DNA of 23,565 bases, from assembly GCA_900617975.1 (NCBI GenBank), contig UZAE01000433.1, forward strand, positions 1-23,565, in the 5' to 3' direction. The notes under the pieces are model-generated. The model made no database searches. It saw only the letters and a list, made by a program, of their open reading frames with translations, and was not told the DNA's origin. The DNA comes from Rodentolepis nana. Its lineage: Eukaryota; Platyhelminthes; Cestoda; Cyclophyllidea; Hymenolepididae. Shown here one piece after another: positions 1-11,000 of this stretch. Numbering within the stretch: position 1 is the stretch's first letter; every line of letters starts with the position of its first letter. Position numbers and translations under genes: made by a program.

Positions 1-309
1 AGGCATTTTGATAGTTATCATAAGCCCTTTAATTGACTTCAGGCTTCACAGAGAAGAAGGAACATCAATGTGAAAAAAAGTCGAGAGGGGGAGGGGAACA
101 GAAGAGTATTTCAAAGATGTAAAAGAGAGAGACACAAAGGTAGAGTGAAAAAGATGAGGTGAGTACTGTGGAAGTAGTCGAATATGACATACAGTGAGGT
201 GATGGTGTTTTGAAGTCGGAAGTCAACTGCCGAATAATAGACTTTTTTTGCCGTATGAGTATACGTTGACCAGGGTGCACCACGTGGAGGTAAGTCTATC
301 ACACACCCC
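1..309 (+). repeat. Dispersed mobile element, copy 1 (left edge cut by window)
   Basis: Aligned by eye with 16947-17179 and 23203-23519. It begins within the shared AAATGGCAGGC start and ends in CACACCCC (302-309). It has a 12-bp near-palindrome TGATAGTTATCA at 9-20 and a purine-rich body (about 50-180). A 3' module at 237-299 is bounded by ATAGACTT/AAGTCTAT and contains the hairpin CGTAT-GAGT-ATACG (252-265) and the overlapping palindromes GGTGCACC (274-281) and CCACGTGG (280-287). It lies antisense in a CCDC40 intron. Its left target duplication would be outside the window. No coding capacity, poly(A) tail or tRNA-type promoter boxes are seen. Confidence 0.85.
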
Positions 310-570
310 ACCCATATTAAAGTAGTTTCTACTAAACACTGATCACTACAGGACAATTCTCCTGTTTAAACTTAGGATTATTTCATCTTAAAAAAAGCAG
401 AGATAGAGCTAGCCAAACCTCTTAAATATGAGAACCATAATACCAGAACCGTAAATCTCCAGTTGGCTCGACATCCGACGTCAAATATCACTATAAAACT
501 CTACCTAAATATTGAATAAATTCTAAAATCAATAAAACAGAAACCGTTAAATTCAATAAAGTGAGCCTAC
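1..570 (-). other. CCDC40 intron, partial, containing repeat copy 1
   Basis: This is the non-coding stretch after the CCDC40 donor at 570. It holds repeat copy 1 (1-309) and then about 260 bp of AT-rich sequence without coding character on either strand. Open frames inside the repeat are low-complexity readings of its purine-rich strand. Confidence 0.7.
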
Positions 571-2541
571 CGTATTTGCGTTTTCAAGATTTCGTTCAGT
601 TTCCTCAATAATGCGCTGTGTTTGAGCGTACTCGGCTCTTATTTCATCATGACGAGTTTTGAGTCGTTCCAGTTCCCTTTGAGAGGCTACAATATCACCC
701 TGTGTGCGATGAAGCTGAAGGGTCAGGCGTTCATGCTTCTCCTGCTCTTTTGTAATATCCTTCTTTATCCCCTCTGTCTCTGCGTTCACTAGTGTCAATT
801 CATCCTGCTTTTTCCTTAAAAAAATGAGGTAAAGAATCGACGGGTCTCAGGTAAGCAATACAGTAATCATTCACAATGGATGTAATATTGATTACTAAGA
901 AAAAATGTAACTCCATTATTTAGTGGATTTTCTTTTACAAGTGGCACTCTCTAGGTTACTATTTAGGGTAAATTTTAAATACTTCATCCAACTACGTACT
1001 AAATCGATATAATATAGTTTATACTCGTTAAAATAGCAAAATGGTTCAATCCGTATGAGGCAAGAGTTACTGATCATAAGAAAGTCGACGATTGACAAGT
1101 CATATAAAAGTCTAAAAAATATTTTTATTTAGACACTTCTGGCATGTTAATGGTACTTTATGAAGCAAATTTAAACCAACAAGTTTCTACTTTATACGAT
1201 TTCAGCAACATTCATTTTATACTTTCAATGCTACACTTGGTCAAACTGGTTCCTATGTATGGATAAGTGCAATGCACTTTCACAAATTTGCGGAAAAGTA
1301 TCGAAAAATATCTTACTAAGAAATTCGTTTTTATGGGGTTTATGAATTCAAGATATCAAGGTGGACCGAACTCAGAAAATCGACTTTTGTGTTTTTTGCC
1401 TGCATTCGTAAAAGTTAGTTTGGTACTATAATACAATTACAACAATTGAAAGCATGAAACTAACTGGAAATCCTGCATTAGCTCCGCATAGGCTTCATTT
1501 CTGCGTTGAAGTCCAATCAAACTAGTAGTCCAATGAGACATGAGCCTTTTGCGATCAGCTTTAATACCCATGACTTGACTTTCCATATTCTTCAAAACAA
1601 CTTCACCTGAACGTAATTCCTCCTCTGCAGCTATAACCTGCTCTTTCAGGAGTTCAACATCCTCCATTAGTTGATCCACAGTCCGTTGCATTCGATGAGC
1701 AATCATATCTTGATGAAGTTTTACTTCCTCAGCCTTTTGAAATACGTTTGCGAAACTATAATGAACATCTTACCTTTGTCAACTCTGTGGTTACTTTCTC
1801 TGCAGCTCTTTTCATAATGCTTATATCACTCTTAACCTCTAATTTAGCATTATTTAAATAAAATAGACGAAGAGCAAGGTTATCAACTTCCTCCCTCATC
1901 TTAGTCATTTTTTTGCACTCAATATCATACTCCTCTTGGGTCTTCTTGAACTGTTGGCGCAAGGTAACCAACAACTCGTCCATTTTTTCACGTTTAGCTT
2001 GACATTCGATATGCTCCTCACGCTTCTTCTGCAGCTGTCCCTGAAATCTTTCAAATAAGTAACAACAAGTAGGAAATAATTACTTTGATAGTTCCTGCTG
2101 AGCATTATACAATTCAGACCCTAATTCAAGATGAATAGTTTTCGAACGTTTTAAGTCCTCAGACTGATAGTTAATTAATTATTGTGTCCATTGTACCTTT
2201 TCCTTAAGCTCCAGCTCTGCTTTCGATAGGTGTTCTTTTAACATTTTTTGCAAGGCATCTTGAAATCTTTTCATCAAGGGCTAACGCATTTTAGAATAAT
2301 AAGTTAATCCCATAATTACATGATCCGGGTGAAGAACAACAAGCCCATTCGAGTTATCTTCAGCATTATCAGTGAGGCTTTCATCTACTATCTCGTTTAC
2401 ATTTTCACTAGCTTCTGCAGTTTCATTTTCAAAATTATTTATGTAATTATCAGCATCAAAGCCAAGATCTTTGTCTGAAATATAATGCACATTTTCAATA
2501 TTATCTTCTGCATCAGAGCTTATACAATCAAACTGGGACAT
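571..2541 (-). CDS. CCDC40: CCDC40 homologue, coiled-coil ciliary ruler protein, N-terminal part (3' end outside window)
   Basis: Exons (minus): 2320-2541, 2197-2280, 2084-2163, 1774-2047, 1465-1733, 571-814; all joins keep frame and give 391 codons. The ATG at 2541 is the first in frame. Residues 1-74 are acidic and Asn-rich; from about residue 75 the chain is almost continuous coiled coil. Family-typical strings are DHPLMKRFQ across the exon 1/2 join, DNLALRLFY, and RKRLMSHWTTSLIG, which match the conserved core of CCDC40. Known role: CCDC40 pairs with CCDC39 to form the 96-nm axonemal ruler that positions inner dynein arms and the nexin-dynein regulatory complex. In a flatworm this would serve sperm flagella, flame cells and sensory cilia (inference). 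Introns are 39, 33, 36, 40 and 650 nt. The last exon ends at a donor (570/569), and no following exon is visible down to position 1, so the protein is truncated only by the window edge. The family call is firm. Confidence 0.88.
815..1464 (-). other. CCDC40 intron 5 (650 nt)
   Basis: It is bounded by donor CA|GTTAGT at 1465/1464 and acceptor TTAAG|G at 815/814, with phase 2 on both sides. It is much longer than the four preceding micro-introns. The content is AT-rich and I recognise no exon, repeat or RNA gene in it. Confidence 0.75.
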
Positions 2542-3637
2542 TATCACACCTTAAATAATAAGATCACCAAAATAAACGTTGAATCGACTAGAATAAACCA
2601 ACTTTGAAGGTTGGAAAGTTTTATCATATTTTGTTGAGAAAAGCAATCACACCACCTATTAAATAATATGAAAATTAATTTCTTTCTTATATTTATGTAC
2701 AAATTTACATTATTTACTCTAACATTTCATGATGTTTCAGAAAACAAATATCATATTTATAAACATATTCTGGTTTAAATAGCTTTTAATGGAGTATTAT
2801 TGAAGCAAATTTCAATAAATTTTTTTATATAAAATTAGTTGTAGTTTTGTAACACAACGAAAGAATGGCTTATTTATTCACCCATTGTTTCAGGAATATT
2901 CAAACATTATTTTTTATGACTTCTTTATGTTTGAATAGAAATCTCTAAAATTAGTGAATTCCTTATTAGTTAGAATACCTTATAAGATCATATGTCACAA
3001 ATATCGTTATACAAATGGTCACGTGATGCAATAATTCTCCATTTAGCACTAGTTGTCTTACTTAAATGTCACGAACAAATTAGGTAGCCTACCGAGACTG
3101 TTCATCTAATTGCTTAACCGGATTTTACAACTTCACTAAGTATCATTATCATTATAAAGTAATAGTTAAAGTTATTTTCAGAGATACTTTGGACTAGGTA
3201 CTTTTCATTTCACGCTGAATATCCTTAACCAGATTATACCAAGAGACGTGAACGTTATTATGGCAATACATTTAAATTAGCGATAATTTAAAATTTATTC
3301 TCCAATTCACTTACATCTTGAAATTGCCTGATTGGCTGAAATGCAAAACTACTTTTCATATGCACGTGGTGAATATTAGAGTCTTGTCATGTGATTGACT
3401 GTATATTTATTCTTTTTCATCAATACATATGCTTTACCTTACTTATCACCGAAGACCAAACGTGGAAAAATTTTAAATAGTGATTAGAAACTGGCTCCAA
3501 TACAAATTTTATTAATCTATGAAATAAAAAAAAACTTTTGGGGACATAGAGTGCTTATAGCGCATTCAATTTCTATTCTAATCGCATCAACTAATTTAAG
3601 TGTGATTGGAAATAAAGACATAACGTGTACAAGCATG
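2542..3637. other. Intergenic, AT-rich; CCDC40 upstream region
   Basis: About 1.1 kb lies between the CCDC40 start codon (minus) and the 3' end of the small minus-strand gene. It is AT-rich with many poly-T/A runs. A TTTATT at 3508-3513 reads AATAAA on the minus strand and could be the poly(A) signal of the small gene, although it lies about 125 nt past the stop. Just upstream of the CCDC40 ATG a TTATTTAAG string resembles a splice acceptor. No coding region is recognised. Confidence 0.55.
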
Positions 3638-3954
3638 TTACTTCCGATCAAATACTTCCATTATCTGAGAAACAAATAAATCCTTTTTTCTGTAAAACAC
3701 TGACGCATTTTGATTGAAAGCTGCATAATCAAATAAAACTAACTTCTGCCGAGTACTAAGCTGCATTTTGGTCCTTTCGAAATTGGCTTCGCCTTTAGCT
3801 AGCATAATTCTATTTTTATCCACCCTCCTTATGTGCTTGTAGGCTCCCTCAGAGTGATGTGTTATCAGCAGTCTATTTTGCTAGATACTTCAAGCCGCTG
3901 AATACACGCGTAAATTTCATCATTATGAATATCGAACATTGAGATGGATGGTTG
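3638..3954 (-). CDS. Small spliced gene of unknown function, at least 91 codons, 5' end uncertain
   Basis: I do not recognise this protein. Two segments join in frame: 3889-3954 (22 codons after acceptor ATTAG, containing MFDIHNDEIYACIQRLE) and 3638-3847 (69 codons plus TAA, starting GAYKHIRRVDKNR). The 41-nt intron at 3848-3888 has a GT start and AG end and fits the micro-intron class of neighbouring genes. Each unspliced frame is stopped just past the junction, but the spliced frame is open. The product is charged and helical-looking (IMLAKGEANFERTKMQ, then FDYAAFNQNASVFYRKKDLF), in the style of BAR-type or coiled-coil C-termini; that is only an impression. The start could be the ATG within 3889-3954 (86 aa protein) or lie in further upstream exons. 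It sits between CCDC40 and CoREST on the same strand. Confidence 0.45.
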
Positions 3955-4682
3955 CTAATGCTGGGCGTACTCAAGGCTACTGATTATTAATACGAGTTAA
4001 CCAAGTCTAACGATCAAAACCTTAAGTAAAATATCACGTATCATCTGTATATTTAATCGAAACAGATCTTAGCACATAAAGAATTGACTCAAGTTAAGCA
4101 ATATGTTTTAATGGTGGTTTCGATTGAACTAATTCCATCTTTTCTCAGAGACATACTTAAATAAAATTAATGCATAACTGCATGATATATTACATTCCAT
4201 TGAACGCGGCCTCTCCTCAGCTTATCTTATTGCAAAGAACCTTAGGATGTTTACGAAATTATGCTCAATCGAGCCAGCTTATCATATTTCTCCACTAGTT
4301 TATTTGGCACGACACGAAATTGGCCTAAAACCCAGAGCCGAGAAAAATGTGTTCACCAGCTCAACCAATCAGGTTATTCCAAACATTGAATGCGCGCAAT
4401 AGGCTCCAAGGCCATATGCATCATTGCAAGTGCGTATAACGATCATTGCGCACCAACAGAACCTCTCAACTTCCGTTAGACCGATATCCCAACGAAGATT
4501 TAAAGACGAATTCAAAATATGTCAAGGAGAGAGAAACATTCATATATTAAATATTCTGTACAAGTCCACGATTTTGTCCATCACATACATACATATGTAC
4601 AAAAATAATCTTGAGTGAGTGATAAAATTCAGTAATAAGAATGGAACATTGAGGAAGTTAGGGAAGAGTGCGAATAACCACC
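3955..4682. other. Spacer between the small gene and CoREST; possible further exon
   Basis: This is a 728-bp spacer. On the minus strand 4255-4324 is a coding-like stretch: acceptor TTTTAG before 4324, 22 codons including NKLVEKYDKLARL, then a TC|GTAAAC donor. It could be an upstream exon of the 3638-3954 gene, but I could not find an exon that links them in frame. The right part should contain the CoREST 3' UTR. Confidence 0.35.
4594..4601 (-). promoter_or_regulatory. Possible Pumilio-binding element in the CoREST 3' UTR
   Basis: The minus strand reads TGTACATA, matching the Pumilio consensus UGUANAUA, about 80 nt past the CoREST stop codon. Whether the 3' UTR reaches this far is unknown, and an 8-mer can occur by chance in AT-rich DNA. 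Confidence 0.25.
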
Positions 4683-6813
4683 TTAAGCCATTATAGCAAT
4701 CTCCTCCTCATCTTCATCAAGTTCAAGTTGCATCTCCTCCACCGCTGACACTGCTTGTTGCTGCTTCGTATCTTCCGCCATGGCAGCAATTTCATAGAGC
4801 CGCAGATGATGTCCCTTTGTTTTAAACAACCAAGCCACCATACTCGGCGTTTTATTAATCATTCTTTCAGCTATCACCTCATAGTCTTCACCCACTTCGG
4901 AAATTATTTCTATTACCAGCGCCAGCTCATCATCAGTCCATTTTGGATTCTGTAGAGAAACGAAAAAAAATAAAAATGGAATAACAATATGATATTCGGA
5001 GCTACATAAAAAGACCCTATTTACCATCGGGATTGTAGGAGGGCGCATATTTTCCATATTTTCAGTCACTTCCGCTTCTAAGTCATTGAGATACTATAGA
5101 AACCGATTTGAGGTTTAGCTCTCTATTGATAAGCGATAGCTATTGTCACCAAAACAAAAAACGAACCGATTCAGTAGGGGCATCGTCTCCACCAAACAAA
5201 TCTATCTCTGCTTCAAGAGGAGAAGACATTGAAACTAGTGTAGCCAAGTCATCTTGAGTCGACTCAGCCGACTCTATACTAGCTGCCAATTCACCTTGTT
5301 GGTGAGAATGGGCATCATTAATAGATTCAAACATGGGAGTGGCATCTGCTGGGGTTAGAACGCAGACTGCGATACGTTTTTTCTTGCTGGGGGAAAGGAG
5401 ATCTGAATGAGGAAGAAGTTGGAGCTTTTTACGACTTCCTTTATTAGCAGAAATTTGAGCTGGAGTTTCAGCGATTCCCGTTCGAGGATTGAAACCCCGT
5501 TTTCCTCCCCGTTTGTTCGAATCTTCTCCACCTTCTAAAGTCGATGGTTTTACCTCCTTCCTTGCTGCTTTTGCCATCGCTGCCAAATCAGCCTCTACAC
5601 GAGCCTGTTTCTTGGCAGTAAGAGTGCGAACAGTGGTTCCAGCCGGAGTGCCATTTTTATACACAAGTCTGCCTAAATAATCAATGCGGACAGCATCGCT
5701 GTCTGAATTACTGGGAGACGGGGGTCCGAGCTCATCATCATCGTTATTATCACCGGTAGCAGAAGGCCGATTCGTACGAGACCGAAGGCGTGATGTGGGG
5801 ACATCTGGCTGAGAATTTCCACTGTTTTTGGCCACACTTTCACCACTTTCACTGGAAGTTGTGGTGGTGCTGATCTCACCTCCTTCTTTTACTGCATTCA
5901 AGTATTTGGCTATTGCACATTCAACTGGGTCGTTAGGGTCAAAGAGAGCCTTAAGAAAACGAACGAAAGAAAAATTAAATTCTTTTAAATGGAAAATCCT
6001 TGCAGTTTGTATACTTACCGATTTTTCTTTAGGTTGAATAAGGGAAGAGAGGGATATTACATCTTCAATGTCTTGTATACGCGCAGAACAATTAATAAAT
6101 CCACTATTATGCAATTCGGAAAACTGTGGAGCAAAAAGGGTTAACTCATAGAGAGTCCGCTGATTGCGTTTGTTGAGATAGTAAAAGAGAACAAGTTCAG
6201 TGACTGGACGGTGTGGAAACAAAGCCTTGACCTTGTGAAAATTTTTGCAATAGAATTCCATGGCAGCAAAGAAGATACGGCGCTCATTTGAACTCCACTC
6301 TAGACGTATTGGCGTGAAATTTTCTAGATCCTCAGTAGCGGAATTGAAGTCAAACTTTTTCCATGTCAATAATGCAAGAGCCTGCTCCTCGGAGTAACTT
6401 TAAACAAAAAAAGCTTTTTTTATAAAATCGGAATAAACTTAAAGTAGAAATAAAGCTATGAATCAAACCCAAAAGTTTCCGAAGCGTGATTAACATAAGT
6501 GTCGATTTTCTCATTCTCAGAAATTGGAAGGGGTTTCCAGTAGAGAACTTCAGTCTGAGAATCCCTGGAACTCTTACATTCCATTGGCGGAATTACAGCT
6601 TGGTGATTTAGACCAACTTTTATTGTAGCGTCTATAAAGAAATAAAGCGGGATATATTTCACATATTATTACTGAAAATAATATGATTAAAAATTATCGA
6701 TCAAAATGACGTGGAATTTACATTAAAAAAGAAAATAAATAAAAATAATTACTCGAATAACCACTCTGCTCTCTATCGGATTCTTCATCTTCAACCCGAC
6801 TTCTCGATAACAT
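4683..6813 (-). CDS. RCOR1: CoREST (REST corepressor) homologue: ELM2, SANT1, long linker, SANT2; 573 aa
   Basis: Exons (minus): 6753-6813, 6469-6631, 6397 down to 6019, 5167-5949, 5025-5093, 4683-4949; the sum is 574 codons including TAA. The ATG at 6813 begins MLSRSRVEDEESD. The ELM2 domain spans about residues 21-100 (IKVGLNHQAVIP, then LYWKPLPISENEKIDTYV). SANT1 spans about 109-152 (EWSSNERRIFFAAMEFY, then LVLFYYLNKR). SANT2 starts at W489 (NPKWTDDELALVIEIISEV) and is followed by an acidic C-terminus. Known role: a nuclear scaffold that joins HDAC1/2 through ELM2-SANT1 to the demethylase LSD1, with SANT2 binding DNA or nucleosomes. The linker (about 200-485) is Ser/acidic-rich, with a basic SPSKKKR patch at 387-393 and an Ala/Lys-rich helix at about 312-335. 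I could not recognise the usual LSD1-binding linker motif. Introns are 121, 71, 69, 73 and 75 nt; the fourth has a weak GTTCGT donor. Family assignment is strong; which RCOR paralogue is not decidable. Confidence 0.87.
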
Positions 6814-8022
6814 CTTTTATCGCACCGAAAGAGACAGAGCACAAAACAGCCTTATTGATCCGAGAGTTATTAATGGGATACTTAATTTGGTTAACTTAAA
6901 CAAACTCTTTGGCGAATAATGTCAAGTCTTTGGACAAAAAAGCACCTAAAATGGCATAAAAATACAAATTATAATTAAAATTGCTAAAGAACTTTCTTAC
7001 ACAGCGATAATTCATTTACTTCTAGTTCATTATATAACTATGACATACCTGAGAAACATTTGCACAAATTTTTTTATGGGCAAAACACTAGATTTTCTAA
7101 AACACACAATTTGAAGTCTTGGTGTTAGATGGTAGTAAATAATGCACAGACCTTTGAACTCAGTTTTATGTTGAACGAAATATTTTGCACTGGAAATACC
7201 CAAGATGGTTATAATTCACGCATCATGCTTTTAGTGGCAATGAAAAGAATGTCAAGCGATGATGATTTTGGTAGTGGAAATCTCTTTGTAGGACGCTTTA
7301 AAAAATTTTCCAATCTATTTAGTTACCTGTCAAAACCGAATATATTTCAGACGTATTTCATCTTAAGTACAAATTCACATGCAACTCTGGGAAATAATGG
7401 TGTTTTTGCAAATTCATAGGAAGATGTCGAAAGTACAAACAAGTTAGAATTTTATCTATTGTTTCCATAGAAATAATGTTAATGATTGCTTTTTGTTGAA
7501 CTCGTTTCGTGACAATAGTTTGTTTCCAATTTGGTACGTGCACGTTTCTTTGATTGCACAAATTTCGAACATAATGATCGCTGCCTTTAAGGTTAAATAA
7601 GATCACACTAGGTGACCCATTTTTAAATTCAATAAATTACAAAGCTGACCCATCGACTTTGAGGTTACAAGCAATCCATTCCATGAGGCTAAATTTAGTC
7701 CTAACAACCAAATTAAAAGTAAAGTCATTCACCATGTCCGTGGCACGGATCTCATAAAGACAAGTAATACCTTAATAAGATCCATAATAAATTTGGACCA
7801 ATGACTTTACAGCTTTTGCGTCATAAATGCGCGCAAGTAGACAAGACGAAATCAGGGAAAGCTAACTAAACTCCACATCTTATTTTGGGACATTTCGAAT
7901 TCTACGAATACTAACACCACTTCAGACTGGGCAAAACTAGTAATATATATAAGCCCCAACAGGTGTTAATAAATGTGAATCGTCAATTTATTTACACAAA
8001 ATCCGATATAAATTACAAACAT
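6814..8022. other. Intergenic region between CoREST start and WDR46 3' end
   Basis: This is 1.2 kb of AT-rich sequence. Its left end should hold the CoREST promoter and 5' UTR. A 96-codon open frame on the plus strand (7129-7419) has no recognisable domain and no splice or homology support, so I do not call it a gene. The right end contains the WDR46 3' UTR. Confidence 0.5.
7987..7992 (-). terminator. Probable WDR46 polyadenylation signal AATAAA
   Basis: The plus-strand TTTATT reads AATAAA on the minus strand, about 31 nt past the WDR46 stop codon (8023-8025). That is a plausible place for a cleavage and polyadenylation signal in a compact flatworm gene. Confidence 0.5.
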
Positions 8023-11000
8023 TTAGAGGGGGTTCGGAGGCTTTCTAGGGATGAGAACATCGAGGGCAGACTTTGTTAATTTCTTCGATCTCTGTCTGAC
8101 AACCAGCGCGTCACTGGGTAGATGCCCTTTACCCTCCTCTTGCATCTTCTCGATTGGCTTCAACTTATTCGCTTTTTCAATTTTTGCTCTCATCAAATTG
8201 GAGACTTCAAACATCTTTCGATTGAACCTGGTAACTTGTTTCCTCTTCTCAATCTTTCCTGCCTTTGAACGACCCTTTTTCTTGTTGCGATTAACCTTAG
8301 GCATTGGAACTGCTGGAATCTCCCCCATCTAAGCACACAAATGAGCAAAGTGAATGGTAATAAAAGTGGAATTACGATCAAATAAATAAATTTACCAGAG
8401 CTGCCTTTTTCCTTTCCCATTCATCCACGATATCCTCCCTTCGAACCTTATTCAACATCGAGTCTACAGAGATCATTGTGTAAGGGATCTAAAAAATGAA
8501 CGAAAATATTGCCTTCAATCAAATCTAATCAAGAATCATGGCGTTTCAAATTATAGCAGTTAAGCCATTATTTCTCGATATATAGAATGATGAGACATCC
8601 GAATTTGCCGGCACAAATCTTATAATCGCAAAATTGTAATAAGAAAATATAAACGCGTTTCGAATTGAAACTAGATTTAGAAAGGGAAGTGTAACTCAAA
8701 AGTTAACTGGTGACAGAACCAATAGCAAACTCAGAGAGATATTAAGCGGAATAAAACTGCAAATACGCTTATGAATAAATATTTCCAATTGACAAAGTTA
8801 TTATTTTATTTTATTCCCATTATTATTGAAATAGGAAATAACCCTAAAACAGCTAATTTAAATTAGTACGATATACATCATATTGTACATAATTTGACTT
8901 AAACTATAAGAGATTTTCGATGTGGCAACAATAACTTGAATTTTCCTTCAACCCACTTGGATTATGGGATTGTAGATAACACAATCGGATGCAGAAAAGA
9001 GAACGACCAACAATTAGTCATATAGCCAAGACGATCCATTGAAGCATATTATGATTACAAGGTACGATCCACAGACACTTAAAATAAATCAATCACCGCC
9101 TATTCCAGCCATTTGATGTATGACGATAACTCCTAATATGGCAGACACAACACAAAAACCAAAGTAATACATACCTTATCTAAGAGACGTCTGACTTCGC
9201 GCTCCTGACGGTAACGCACGGTGGCAAAGGGATTGTCTTCAAGAGCATCGAAGTTTGGCTCGCCAGCGCCAGGACAAAGGAGGGAGGAGAAGCCACCTGC
9301 AGTTCCAACCCCCAATACATCCTCAAATGGAGCGAAAGAGACGCAGTGGACTGGTCTAAGTAAGTTGTGTGTGAGGTAGGCCTTGCGGAAAACACGTCGG
9401 TGTACGCTTGGTGCAATTTCCGAGAGGTCCTCGACTGTCGATTCACCCAATGAGAACGGATCTTTGAGAATCTGAAGAAACAAATAGACTGTAACAGTGT
9501 GGTTAAGAAGAATAATATCTACATAAACTATTACAAACTCCCTAAATCCAGTAAGTTAAGCACTTGAAACACTGGGGTACAGGGTAAGTATTCAGGAGAT
9601 GCTCTTATGAGAAGCTCATATTCTGCCCTCTTTCGTTGAACGGAATTATTAATGAGGTTGTCTACCGAAATCAATAGATACGGATCGATTAGAATTGATA
9701 ATTAAACGTGTCCTAATTCAAATATATATTTGACCATTTCGTCACCGAAACAAATACGTGTGATCAAGAGTGACTCCATATCCAAAATCAAAGAGGAATA
9801 TAGTTCCTAAGTTATTTACCTATGACATGCAAACAACAACCCGGCCACATAAAATGCACAGTTCATGAAATATATGAAAGAAAACAGGAAATAGATTCGT
9901 TTTCGGATAGTTATCATTCGGTGGAACCTACAGCTCAATTATTTTAGAGTTAACTCAATGTTAAACCAATAGCCCCTAGATAAGTCAGGCCAAGACCTAC
10001 AGAACAGGGATTCATTGAAATTAACAATTTATCGGAATCGAAGCTTCCAAATTTAACATCTATCGAATAAAAGTGAAACAAAACCTTTCAGCTCAACTTT
10101 TACGTTTGACACGAGCTTAAACTGAAGTAAATTCATGAAGCTGACCAAGGAAAAATAATACAAGCATCTTATACCACAAAAGCTAATTTTGTAAACAGCC
10201 ATATTGGACAGGTTGAAAAGATTTTATCAATCAGAGGATGGACTGTTTTAGAAGACAGTTTCATATAAGTTTGTTATAATTGCGATTAAAGCGAGGAAGC
10301 ACAAGCAACACATAAAGATGATTGTTAAAACATTTTCTAATAAAAGACCATGGCTTATGATGATGCATGAAATAAAGTTTAGATTTCTAACAAACCTGAA
10401 CAGTTGTCGATGATCCCAATGCCAAGATTCCGGTTTGACTGTACCCCATTGTAATAGCTGGTGTAGGAAGGACAATATTAGAAAGACACTCCTGAGTTGA
10501 TCTTAAATCCCAAATCTTTAGATATCTATCCAGCCCACACGTTGCCAAATATCTACGTAGAAAAAAGAAATCATAATAAGGAGAGACAAGATAGTGTTAA
10601 ATAACTAAAAATACTACTTACTGTCCAGTGCGATTAACAGCAATAGACTTAACACCAGAATTATGACACAACATTTTGATAACGGGTTTTTTCTCTGTTG
10701 GTATCCAAACAGACACGCAACCAGTAGTATGGCCAGTCAGAATAGACGCATTAGAAGGATTTTGACAGGTCACATTCAAGGAACCGCGATGAGTGGGATA
10801 AGAAGCAACGATTTCACCTACAGAAGCGTCCAAATAGTATAGAAAGCCATTATCTGCCATTGCAACCAGTAAGAAATGATAGGGCAAGAACTCAAGTCTT
10901 CGGATTCCAGCAAGACGTTTAAGACAATGCATTTCAATGCCTTGATTGTCGTATATGTAGGTATAGTTCTTCTGAGCAACGGCAACCATTGTTTCCTGAT

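Noticed and set aside
237..299. Hammerhead ribozyme or retrozyme in the repeat
   Set aside because: Neither strand has the CUGANGA and GAAA core strings in a workable order.
237..309. Repeat 3' module as a spliced-leader RNA gene (exon followed by GTAAGT)
   Set aside because: Flatworm SL exons end in AUG before the donor, and an Sm site should follow at a fixed distance. Here the exon side ends GGAG, and the only AATTTTTG-like site (near 23540) is outside the element and not shared by the other copies.
65..356. Minus-strand open frames within repeat copy 1
   Set aside because: They read low-complexity pyrimidine-rich sequence and are not kept open in copies 2 and 3.
4424..4618. 64-codon plus-strand frame next to the CoREST 3' end
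   Set aside because: No protein character; it overlaps the expected CoREST 3' UTR on the opposite strand.
7129..7419. 96-codon plus-strand open frame as a gene
   Set aside because: No recognisable domain, no intron structure, no supporting signals; AT-rich spacer of this length can hold such a frame by chance.
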